64,000 bases of DNA, taken from positions 12,579,498-12,643,497 of the forward strand of contig CM055835.1 in assembly GCA_029582265.1 (NCBI GenBank), given 5' to 3'. The notes under the pieces were generated by a model. The model did not search any database. It saw only the letters and a program-made list of their open reading frames with translations, and was not told the DNA's origin. Below, one piece after another: positions 1-10,166 of the stretch (within the stretch, counting starts at the first letter, position 1; every line of letters begins with the position of its first letter). Made by a program: the position numbers and the translations under genes. Source of the stretch: Zoroaster sp. YZ-2022 (taxonomy: Eukaryota > Echinodermata > Asteroidea > Forcipulatida > Zoroasteridae).

Positions 1-535
1 TACCGAGACAATGGTAAAATGAAAAATGGTCAAATGTAACCTCTGTCCGCACTTGGACTTTCGACACGGGAAAATTTTACCGAGACCGTGGTAGAAGTAA
101 CCGAGCTGTCAGTATAATGACTCATGAGGGCGCTTTGCGTGACCTTTCTACGTTGACCCGATTGACCCAACAACGCACAGAAAACTTGCTGCACATGCAC
201 GCATTAAATGCGCCCGGCCCGCCCCCACCGCGCGGTGAAACAATGCAAAGCGCATGCGTGGTGTCCCTGTGTAGCACGAGATTCGCGCTCGGGCCGGATG
301 TACGCTTTCCTGAGCCGCTTTTACCGACTCACACTGTCCGCACTCGACTTATCGTCTCGGGAAAAGTTATCTGGTTAGTTTTCCTGGGCAGGAGTTGGCC
401 AGTAGAAGTAACCGCTGGACTCAGGAAAAGTAACTGAGAGGAAAATGTCCCAGGCTGTCCGCACTGGACTTAAAATGGGAAAAGTACCCATCGTCTCGGT
501 AAGTTTTACCAAAAAAAGTCCAGTGCGAACACGGC
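1..535. repeat. Diverged repeat with TGTCCGCACT motifs
   Basis: No gene is visible. A motif resembling TGTCCGCACTNGACTT followed by CGNNNCGGGAAAA recurs near 45, 326 and 455, interspersed with TTTTACCGAGAC-like stretches near 1, 75 and 500. This looks like a decayed tandem or subterminal repeat. Short open frames here have no recognisable domain and are not called as genes. Confidence 0.4.
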
Positions 536-668
536 TTAAGTTGCGCCGCAAGATACTAAGTTGCGGCCGCAAGATAATAAGTTGCGGTCGCAAGATAATA
601 AGTTGCGGCCGCAAGATAATAAGTTGAGGCCGCAAGATAATTAAGTTGCGGCCGCAAGATATAAGTGG
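536..668. repeat. 22 bp tandem repeat with NotI palindrome
   Basis: About six units of AAGTTGCGGCCGCAAGATAA run head to tail. Each unit is centred on the 12 bp palindrome TTGCGGCCGCAA, which contains a NotI site (GCGGCCGC). One unit carries a G-to-T change in the core and another an A change; spacing is 21-23 bp. The open frames read across it on both strands are products of the repeat. Confidence 0.85.
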
Positions 669-2417
669 CGGTGCTGTGAAATACATCACATAAAGTGAAA
701 CATATATGCACGTAGTCAAGTGGCACCAATGGGGCTTCATAAATATAAGGCTCAAGAAGAAGAGTTCATAATAATACCCTAAGGCCAAAAAGGTCTCTGG
801 TTTCTAGTCTTCACGCGCGTCGCCTCAGACCCGCGCGTGGGCAATTTTATTTATTTATTTATTTATTTTTTTGGTATGAAACGATGTCCAATTGCTGCAA
901 TTCAAGTCGCCGTAATTTCTCATAACAAACGACCCGGCCCCTCAGAAAGATGGAAACTTATTACATGAGGTTTAGAGGTGAACTTCATCTCTAACTTAAA
1001 ATGATGAGTTTAACTAGGAGGGGAAAACCTAAGCTATTTATTGATACCAAGCTTGTATTAAACTGTATCTAAAAAAAAACCTAGCAAACCTACCACGCGG
1101 CGATTTTCATGCTACATTTTTGCTGTTCAAATGCTGCCTAGCCATGTACATGTACATGTATGTACGGGACTATACAAACCAATTATGTGACCGTCCACCA
1201 CGAACAGGCTGTAAAGTCGCACGCGTTGATTTAGCAGTACGGCTTGAAATGCATGAAAAATCAGTCGGTTGGCCATTTTGGTATTTTTTTAGAAATGAAA
1301 ATTTTCTAAAATCATGAAAACCACGTTTTCTTTTGGGCAATGAGTTCATAAATCTGTACAAAATGTAAGTTTATATGAAGTTTATATGGAAGTGTAAGTA
1401 ATTAGTGTAATGACTTTGATACACCATAACTTCGCGTAGGAATGTAGGAATGACTTGTGTTTGGTATCATTTTAAACCTTATGATATACTCTTTCCAAAA
1501 ATATATGAACCTCCAAAATAAATGTGACATTTTCGAATTTGTGGTGGATGGTCACATATACTTTCTCTCACAGTGCTGCTAAGATAGTGGGGTGGGTGCA
1601 TTTGAGTGGCCCGTTTTGGAGGGGAAAAATTCACAAATCTTTATCTTTTCAGAAAAATTTAAGGGCATATAAATTATGATAAACAATTCGGCACATGAAT
1701 TTGTCACTTTTGTGGGATGCACCCTCAAGTGGAAAATCCTATACCTACGTTACCGTTAAATTTACATAGCGCCCTCAAACGACAAAATAAGTTGTGAGAG
1801 TTTAATATCGATCAAACTTTGCATAAATGATTATTCAGAAAACGTATTAAAGCTATCTGTTGACAGCAAGCTTGTAACTGTATCTCAAAAACAGTATCTC
1901 ACACAGTGAATCGAGCTGCGAGTATATTGGTAGTTTTTGACTGCAATTTAAATGTGTTTATAGGTTTATAGGTTTTCCAGGTCAATTTTGGCAAATAAGC
2001 AGCCAATTTAAACACTGCGTCATTCTGTTTCTCGCGAAATTGAATGCTGCTCAAAATCATCATTCAATTTCGTTTTATGAGTAGGTAATAGAACTCTTGC
2101 GTCATTCGATTTAAACAAAAAAAAACATCCAATTTAACAAGCCACTCGAACATCATTCATTTTCACAGGAGCATATTCGCGTCGCGTATTTGATCATTCA
2201 AATTCATTATTGGGCAGGCAATTGTGAAATTTGTGCAACTTAACTGACATGTTTTAAAACTTCGTTTAACTTTAGTTTCCTATAGATTTTTAAAGGTATA
2301 AAAATGGTTCACTAATGAATGAATGAACAAAGAAACCAGGATAAAAACATGATAAAGACACACAATAAAAACAGGTTATAATGAAACAGTCCAATATAAC
2401 ATAAATGTTTCAAAAAC
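669..2417. other. Gene-free stretch, AT-rich
   Basis: Apart from the inverted-repeat element at 1184-1558 I see no coding signal, only AT-rich sequence and short homopolymer runs (T-rich at 845-875). Confidence 0.5.
1184..1558. mobile_element. MITE with TATGTGACC ends
   Basis: The left end reads TATGTGACCGTCCACCAC and the right end is its near-perfect inverse (GTGGTGGATGGTCACATA). The intervening ~340 bp have no coding potential. This is a non-autonomous TIR element. A related ending (GTAGTGGATGGTCGC) appears near 3527. The superfamily cannot be assigned from the ends alone. Confidence 0.65.
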
Positions 2418-4714
2418 GCCCCAGCTAACATGCATACGTTGAGCTGACGTTGGTGAACGTCGGATAAGTCGGCGTCAAAATACGGATGTTGTACAGACGT
2501 TGGCTGAACGTCGTGAAGGTCGGGGTAAATGTATAAACCTCGCACTGACGTTGGAAAATGTTGTGCAGTATAATAGGTCTATTTTCAATGTTGGCACAAC
2601 CATGGCACAACCATGGCACAACGTAGTTATAATTTGGACAACCTAGCGTCGGTGCATCATGGTTGTTCCGACGTTGGTTATGCAGTATACAAGGTCAATT
2701 TCCAATGTTGGCACCACATAATTATAATATGGGCAACATAACGTCAGCGCATCATGGTTGTGCCAACGTTGGCAAATCTTGTCTGTATACAAAGTCGATT
2801 TTCAACGTTGGCACAACGTAAGTTTAATATGGGTAACCTAACATCGGTGCATTATGGTTGTGCCAACGTTGGCAAATCTTGTCCTGTATACAAAGTCGAT
2901 TTCCAACGTTAGCACAACGTAAGTGCAATATGGGCAACCTAACGTCAGCGCATTGCATATGAATTCCTCGAGGCCAGTTTTGACACTCAAGAATCTGAAA
3001 CAATGCTGTGCATCTGCCCATAGGGTTCTGTGCACGCAGTTATCTAACGCAGTTGAAGCATGTCGATAACCACCCGGTGGTCACACACGTTCCAATACAG
3101 TTTCAGACAACAATTGTGATTGGCACAACTTTGGGCTTAAAAGGACGGCCCTTAATATTGCCCAATCAGCTTCATTTTAACAACAGCTTTGGACAAACGT
3201 GTACAGTTTGTTTATCAGCAAGAACGAAAACAATCGGTAGAGGGCGTCCAAAGTTGTAAGTACAACTGCGCCGCATTGTTACAAGAATTCTGTCTGAAAA
3301 TCGTATTCGCACTGTCAAAATGGCGAAACCCACAATCTTTGGTTGAAAATTGATGGGTTTTTAAAGTAGTTAAACAATTATTTTAAATCATCATTAAAAA
3401 GAGGAATAATGTACTTTCAGTTTGCCGAAAGAACTAAATTGATATCACCCGCGGTTCAAAAGTTACGCTCTCAAAAAGCAAAACAATAGCGTGTTTTGAG
3501 AAGTTTTCCCGTGGATTTCCGAGTGTAGTGGATGGTCGCTGCTTAGGTTGCACTAAGAAATTCATATGTTGTGCCAACGTTAGCAAATCTTGTCCAGTAT
3601 AAAAAGTCAATTTCTAACGTTGGCACAACGTAATTAAGTGTAATATGGGCAACCTAATGTTGGAGCATTATGGTTGTGCCAACTTTGGCAAATCTTGTCC
3701 TGTAGGCCTATACAAAGTCGATTTCCAACGTTGGCACAACGTAAGTTTAATATGGGTAACCTGATCATGGTTGTGCCGACGTTGGTTAATGTTGTGCATT
3801 AAAATAGGTCTATTTTCAACGTTGCCACAACGTAGTTACAATGTGTACAACGTAACTACGGCGCATCATATGGCGACGTTGGTAAAATTGTGCATTATAC
3901 CATGGAGGTAAAAATAACCTCCATGATTATACAAAGTCGATTTCCAGATTTGGGCGACGTAACGTCCCGTCGGTGCATATCTCCATTAAACATTAAATGT
4001 TTTTGAAAGATGTTCTATTTTGGTTTTTGTTTTGTAGCTAATCAAAATTTCCGTTTCAGAGTTAGGTCTATTACCCGTGTAACGGGAATTTTGATTCGCT
4101 ACAAAACAAAAACCCATAGAACATGTGGGATGATATTGCCTTTGGCACCCCCCCCCCCCCCCGTCATGATTATGAGATCCTGGTAATATTATAATGTGGT
4201 CAAGGTGATTTGGGACAAATTTGATCATCAAAAAATGGATGAAAGTGTAGAAAATGTTATCATTTACGTGTTAGTGTTTTTGTCTTTGCTGTTATCTTGC
4301 CTGAATACAAGTGTTATTGCATTGATTACAATTGTTAATTTGAAATGTGTTTTTTATTCTTTGTTACAATTAAATTGTCAATAATCTAAAACTGTTGAAA
4401 CTGAAGCTGTTTGTCTTGAAACTTTGTCCATGACCCATGAGGGATGTTTTGTGCTAACATTGAACCAAATTATGTCAATGAAAATTTGTTGTTGACCTCA
4501 AGAAAAATATGCAACATCAAAGCAACATGAACTATACCCACGTTGGGCCAACGATAAAATGTTACGTTGGCCCAACGTATATGAACAATACGTTGTACAA
4601 ACGTTGGGCATGCTGACGTTGGCCCAACATGTCCCGACGTTGTGGGGACATTCCCCCAACCATACATTTTTATGTTGGCCAACGTTGGGCCGACGTATGC
4701 ATGTTAGCTGGGGC
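2418..4714. mobile_element. AACGTTGG-rich element with ~22 bp inverted ends
   Basis: The outer ends GCCCCAGCTAACATGCATAC (2418) and its inverse (ending 4714) bracket 2.3 kb. Most of it consists of degenerate repeats built on the palindromes CCAACGTTGG and ACGTTGTGCC, at 2430-2920, 3560-3960 and 4530-4700. The middle portions (about 2950-3530 and 3970-4530) are unrelated sequence and are probably nested insertions. No transposase is visible, so this is a non-autonomous or satellite-bearing element. Confidence 0.6.
4012..4122. repeat. Long hairpin (~40 bp arms)
   Basis: The arms at about 4012-4053 and 4083-4122 are inverted copies (a TTTTTGTTTTGTAGC core against GCTACAAAACAAAAA) with a few mismatches and a ~30 bp loop. 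It is followed by a run of 14-15 C at 4148-4162. Likely a small inverted-repeat insertion inside the AACGTTGG element. Confidence 0.65.
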
Positions 4715-4760
4715 ATTACAAAATTAGGCTCAGGTCAGAAAACTAATACAGATTCTGTTG

Positions 4761-5940
4761 TCTTTTTAGGTGTTCGAGCTGCAGCGCGAGCACCTATTGT
4801 TTTTGTTCGTTTTTTTTTAGGTGTTCGGGTATGCACCCGAAACACCTATTGTTTTTGTTCGGGTTTTTATTTTTATTTTTTTTTTTCTTCCTCTTTTCTG
4901 GATAGATTGTCTACAAAAAATACATACTTGCAAACTTCACATGAACTTCAAACTTGGCATGTACTTAGAACTTAACACGTAGATGAAACACGAGTTGTGA
5001 CGTCATGATTAGGTCATCAGATATCGAATTACGATAAACCAAAATTTAATATTTAAAAAAATCATATCTCAACAACCACAAGAGGTAAATTCACAATTTT
5101 TGTACCATTGTACAGATCGTTAATTGTCAAAATATATTTACAAAAAGGTGACCGATTTGACCTTACTTCCTGTCCAAACCGGAAGTCAAAGTTTAATATT
5201 GAAAAAATCATATCTCAACAACCACAAGAGGAAATTCACAATTTTATACCATTGTACAGATCGTTAATTGTCAAAAATATTTACAAAAAGGTGACCCCAA
5301 TTTGACATTACTTCCTGTCCAAACCGGAAGTCAAAGTTTAATATTAAAAATCATATCTCAACAACCACTAGAGGTAAATTCACAATTTTTGTACCATTGT
5401 ACAGATCGTTAATTGTCAAAATATATTTACAAAAGGTGACCTAATTTGACCTTACTTCCTGTCCAAACCGGAAGTCAAAGTTTAATATTTAAAAAAATCA
5501 TATCTCAACAACCGCAAGAGGTAAATTGAAATTTTTGCACCATTGTATAGATTGTTAATTGTCGAAAATATTTACACAAAGGTAACCCCAATTTGACCTT
5601 ACTTCCTGTCCAAACCGGAAGTCAAAGTTTAATATTTAAAAAAATCATATCTCAACAACCACAAAAGGTAAATTGATATTTTTTGCACCATTGTATAGAT
5701 TGTTAATTGTCGAACAAATATTTACACAAAGGTGACCCCAATATGACCTTACTTCCTGTCCAAACCGGAAGTCAATGTTTAATATTTAAAAAAAATCATC
5801 CACAAGAGGTAAATTCACAATCTTTGCACCATTGTACAGATCGTTAATTGTCAAAAAATATTTAAATAAAGTTGACCCCAATTTGACCTTTACTTCCTCC
5901 CGAACACCTAGTGTTTGTTCAAACAAACACTTAGCTCTAG
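4761..5940 (+). mobile_element. Helitron2-like non-autonomous element, copy 1
   Basis: The 5' end TCTTTTTAGGTGTTCG (4761) is repeated once more at 4818. The 3' end has CGAACACCTA (5901-5910, inverse of the 5' TAGGTGTTCG), then a hairpin GTGTTTG/CAAACAC (5911-5917/5924-5930), six bases and terminal CTAG (5937-5940) followed by T. Asymmetric inverted repeats plus a subterminal hairpin and a CTRR end are hallmarks of Helitron2/Helentron elements. The body has a T-rich tract, a ~150 bp unique segment and about six copies of a ~145 bp minisatellite (5050-5880) containing ACTTCCTGTCCAAACCGGAA. No Rep-helicase is encoded. Confidence 0.75.
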
Positions 5941-7255
5941 TTTTTTTTTTTTTCTTCTCCTTCTTCTTCTTCTTCTTTTCCGGATCGATTGTCTACAAAA
6001 AAACACATACTTGCAAACTTCATATGAACTTGAAACTTGGCACATACTTAGAACATAACACGTAGATGAAACATAATTTGTGACGTCATTATTAGGTCAT
6101 CAGATATCGAATTTCGATCAATCATTCTTTATTAGTTAAAACGTTTTGATTACGTTGCAAATGAAAGATCTACACGGCTTTTTCAACGCTAAAAAAGTGC
6201 GCCCTCTGTTGGTGAATGTAAATCAGCTCTGGTCGTGCTCATTATGTATGCATGTAAAAATCATATCTCAACAACCACAACAGGTAAATTGACAGTTTTT
6301 GCACCATTGTACAGATTGTTAATTGTCAAAAATATGTACACAAAGGTGACTAATTTGACCTTACTTCCTGCCCAAACCGGAAGTCAAAATTTAATATTAA
6401 AAACAAATCATATCTCCACAACCACAAGAGGTAAATTGACATTTTTTGTATCATTGTATAGATTGTTAATTGTCGAAAAATATTTACACAAAGGTGATCC
6501 CAATTCGACCTTACTTCCTGTCCAAACCGGAAGTCAAAGTTTAATATTTAAAAAATCATATCTCCACAACCACAAGAGGTAAATTGACATTTTTGTATCA
6601 TTGTATAGATTGTTAATTGTCGAAAAATATTTACACAAAGGTGATCCCACTTGACCTTACTTCCTGTCCAAACCGGAAGTCAAAGTTTAATATTTAAAAA
6701 ATCATATCTCAACAACTACAAGAGGTAAATTCACAATTTTTGTACCATTGCACAGATCGTTAATTGTCCAAAAATATTTACAAAAAGGTGACCCCAATTT
6801 GACCTTACTTCCTGTCCAAACCGGAAGTCAAAGTTTAATATTAAAAAATCATATCTCAACAACCACAAGAGGTAAATTGACATTTGTTGTACCATTGTAT
6901 AGACTGTTAATTGTCGAAAAATATCTACACAAAGGTGACCCCAATTTGACCTTACTTCCTGTCCAAACCGGAAGTCAAAGTTTAATATTTTAAAAATTCA
7001 TATCTCAACAACCACAAGGGGTAAATTCACAATCTTTCCACTATTGTACAGATTGTTAATTGTCAAAAATGTTTACAAAAACATGACCCAATTTGACCTT
7101 TACTTACTGTCTAAACCGGAAGTCAAAGTTTAATATTAAAACAAATAATGATGCAAAGTTTCTTTTAAAAACATTCTGACGTCGTCATCACTGCCCTGAC
7201 AAAACTCGAACACCTACATGTATGTGTTTGTATTATCACAAACACTGCCGTCTAG
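5941..7255 (+). mobile_element. Helitron2-like non-autonomous element, copy 2
   Basis: It begins immediately after the CTAG of copy 1 with the T-tract and the same unique segment as copy 1 (GATTGTCTACAAAAAA, 5989), and lacks its own TAGGTGTTCG end. Then come about six ~145 bp minisatellite units (6255-7135). The 3' end repeats the signature: CGAACACCTA (7207-7216), hairpin GTGTTTGT/ACAAACAC (7224-7231/7238-7245), six bases, CTAG (7252-7255), T. A ~110 bp insert with a CATGTATG stretch separates satellite and end. Confidence 0.72.
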
Positions 7256-9830
7256 TTTGCATTTGTTTCTCGTATTTTTTTTTTAAATTCTCATTTTGCG
7301 AAATTGATTGCCCTTACACGAAAATGAAAGTAACAGTTTAGTGAAAATCTCCAGTCGAACTAAATTGGATGAAGAATGTGTATTACTGAAAAGAACGACG
7401 TATATGCTAAAATATAATGCCACATGAATTCGCATAGCCTGAAAATGAAATTTAATGTTTGAATTGTTAATTCGAAACACAGTAACAACTGGAGAGGCAA
7501 AACTCGCTTTAATGTGAACGTATAAAAGTGAAATTGGCCGCTCATTTACAGAAATTGACCGGGAAACCTACAGTACGTATTAAAGGATATCAACTGGGTA
7601 CATTCCTGTCGGGAGTGGGATTTGAACCTCGGGACCCTCAGTTGCTGAGCTATCAGTGACTTCGACGATTAAGTGCAAGGTTCTAAACACAATCAATTTA
7701 TTGAAGATGGTTAACATTGTTAACAACTTCCTGTCAGTGGAGGGCGCTATACAGTTATGGAAGGATATACTTAGTGGATGTCCTTTACTAAACTCTTTAA
7801 TTATTTGAAACTTTTTGTAGTAAAAATTTGTGTGTTCTCTAAAATTGTTCAGATAATAAATCGTTAATTTGATAAGGTGGTACCTAAGTACTTCTAAAAT
7901 AAAGTTGATGGGTACTAGGTAGCATAATAGTTACACGCTCGCATATTCATTGACGTGGACCAAGTCAAGCTATACCCAATAGTGTTTTTTATTGCGCAAA
8001 GCTATTTTGTATACAAATCTGTCAAATACCAACATGATGCAGTGACGTCATGGGCGGCGATCCTGGGGTAGGCGGGTCATGTCTCCCAATATTTATGTTG
8101 AAGGGGATGCTAATAGCAATGTCCCCACCCCAACCTCTCAATAAATAAATAAATAAATAAAATGTATGATAAATATGCATCAGAATGCGTTTGAGGGTAC
8201 CCATAATTTAAAAATAATAATAGTAATTATTCTCAAAATAAATATTTCGTACATCAATGTGTTTATTGCATTTTTAGCTTCTTTACTTGATAGCAGATCT
8301 CCGAGGGCAACATTTCCCCGCCCTGATTGTAGGTACGTTTTTCCTTCTGTTTTGAGAAAAAATGATATTTTTATTAACCCGTAATTGGCAACCCTATAAT
8401 AAGCATGGGCGTCGGTCCGGGGGAGGGAGGCCAGTAACATTTTCCCACTGATATCTTTGACGGTTTGGCAATGTCCCTCCACTCGATAATTAACACCCCC
8501 TAACAAAGAGTTATTCCGAACGCACTTATAAATCAATTTTTTACAGACACCTCAAGTGGCCCTTTGGGTGTATATACGTGTTGTTGTTAGTGCGTCTTCA
8601 AAAGAGGTCATTACAAATTGAAAAATTCCAGAATTTGTTTATTATCAGTCAGCTTCCCCGCTGACGACCCCCTCCCTCCTATCATCACAAGAAATCACCG
8701 CCGCTGACTACAGTCTTGGTTTACGTTTCGTAATTTTCTTTTTTTAAATAAAAGATATAAGGTATGTAATAAGGTGAACAAACATCACAAACAAGTTAAG
8801 GACTTTTATTGTTTTTAAGTTCTCCAAAAAATCACGGTAAAACCGAAAACCGCGATTTTCCCGGCTGTATACCAGCTAGCCAAAAATTGACAACTGCCCA
8901 AAAGCCTAATCGGTAGTCTAGTGGTTAGAACGCTCACCTTCTATGTCTGGGGTACTGGGATCGAGACAAGGTTTTGTCAAAATTTGTATTATTTATTTGT
9001 TTGTATTATCGGATTATTTTTTAATTACAACATTAATTCAGAAGCAAAGCCTTTCTGTACCACTTTCACGTGTCACCTGTCACCTCCGTATCCACATGGT
9101 TTTAGTGGAACCACAGTTTTAAATGAAAGAAGCGAGTAATTTATGGCTGAGGAGGATTTTAAGGAAACTATTTAAGTCCAAAATTCATTTTGAGAATACA
9201 AATGCATATAGGTTAGTGTACAGTGGCAATTCTTTACTACAGACAAAATCGCCGCAAAACTGTTCAAAACAAACAAATCATGATTTTGTTTTATTTATTT
9301 ATTTAGTTATTTTATTAAACCTACTTAAATTTATAATCATGTCTTCACAAAGACACAAATTTCACACTGGAGTGGAATGCATACAAACGGTCTGAAAGCC
9401 TTTTTATAAGCTAATTTAAGTGCATATATAGATTGGTTTTGATGTTCATAAAGTATGGATGCATTTGACAGACCGCTTACCAAAAGTGAAAACTGAATGG
9501 CTACAAATCTGTTTCTGTGTAAGTTCATGACTATTGAGATGGCTGTTTACTGTTACCATGGAGAGTTGTCCTCAACAATTAGTTGGCGAAATGTGAGAAG
9601 TTTTCCAGGCGTATTTATTACACAGAGAGGAAGATAATGATTTCACATTATCCGAAACGTGGCACTCGAACGCGTCACTATAGACTGGTGCTTTTTCATT
9701 AAGGGCCTAAAAGCGACCACCCAGCTATTTGACATTCTGGGTACCGTTCTCCTGTTGTAAACCACATGCCGCTGCCGGCTGCTTCGCGTCATATAATAAT
9801 AAACACAACATAATACATAATCATTGTCTG
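7256..9830. other. Gene-free stretch with tRNA-like SINE remnants
   Basis: No coding exon is recognised. A tRNA-like B-box in inverse orientation lies at about 7610-7660 (GGGATTTGAACC). A + strand tRNA-like A/B box pair lies at 8907-8970 (TAGTCTAGTGGTTAGAACGC and GGGATCGAGAC). An (AAAT)n stretch lies at 8140-8165. These look like decayed SINE heads, not functional tRNAs. Confidence 0.45.
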
Positions 9831-9852
9831 ACTTCCGCGTTCTAGGAAGTGT
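9829..9852. promoter_or_regulatory. Paired ETS/PU.1-like sites upstream of p67phox-like gene
   Basis: ACTTCCGCG (inverse CGCGGAAGT, near-consensus ETS) and AGGAAGTG (PU.1-like) lie 4 bp apart in opposite orientation, about 130-150 bp upstream of the ATG at 9981. Mammalian NCF2 is known to be PU.1-driven. The sites here are seen; their function is inferred. No clear TATA box is visible near them. Confidence 0.35.
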
Positions 9853-9980
9853 TAATCTGCTGATTAATCTAGGTCATCTAATGATCGTGGAAGAATGACA
9901 GTCACATCATCTTCCTAGTAAAATACACCGTGGTTCTGGGTCTAAAAACAAACTGGTTTGCGGGTTATTTGGTCGACGAG

Positions 9981-10166
9981 ATGGCCGACAAGCAGAGTCA
10001 TAAAGACACGATAGTGATTTGGCACGAAGCCGTGCAACTTCTGGACCGTGGAGAGCGACAGAAAGCTCTTGAGAACCTGCAGGCGATCAGGGAGCCATCA
10101 GCAAAAATTCTGTACAACATCGGGAACATTCAACAGGTCTTGGCTAACAATCGTAACGCGGTGCAG
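9981..10166 (+). CDS. NCF2: Exon 1: module 1 TPR start (aa 1-62)
   Basis: Begins ATGGCCGAC and ends at CAG before gttagt, phase 0. It encodes the first TPR helices (IVIWHEAVQLLDRGERQKAL, then AKILYNIGNIQQVL), matching the start of p67phox. The residue equivalent to human Ser37, a Rac contact, is Ala here. A longer in-frame reading upstream lacks an ATG. Confidence 0.88.

Noticed and set aside
5108..6993. Open frames of 60-115 residues with repeated MYRSLIVKxYLxKGDPNLTLL
   Set aside because: They are read from the ~145 bp minisatellite of the Helitron-like elements, and frame and stops change from unit to unit.
8010..8540. Possible gene with GGCGGGTCATGTCTCCC and GGGGGAGGGAGG segments
   Set aside because: No open frame with homology; it looks like remnants of old repeats ending in an AAAT microsatellite.
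8907..8970. Possible tRNA gene (A and B boxes)
   Set aside because: No seven-pair acceptor stem or proper T-loop; more likely a decayed SINE head.
9930..9980. Upstream in-frame extension of the NCF2-like exon 1
   Set aside because: It contains no ATG; the first in-frame ATG is at 9981 and the protein alignment starts there.
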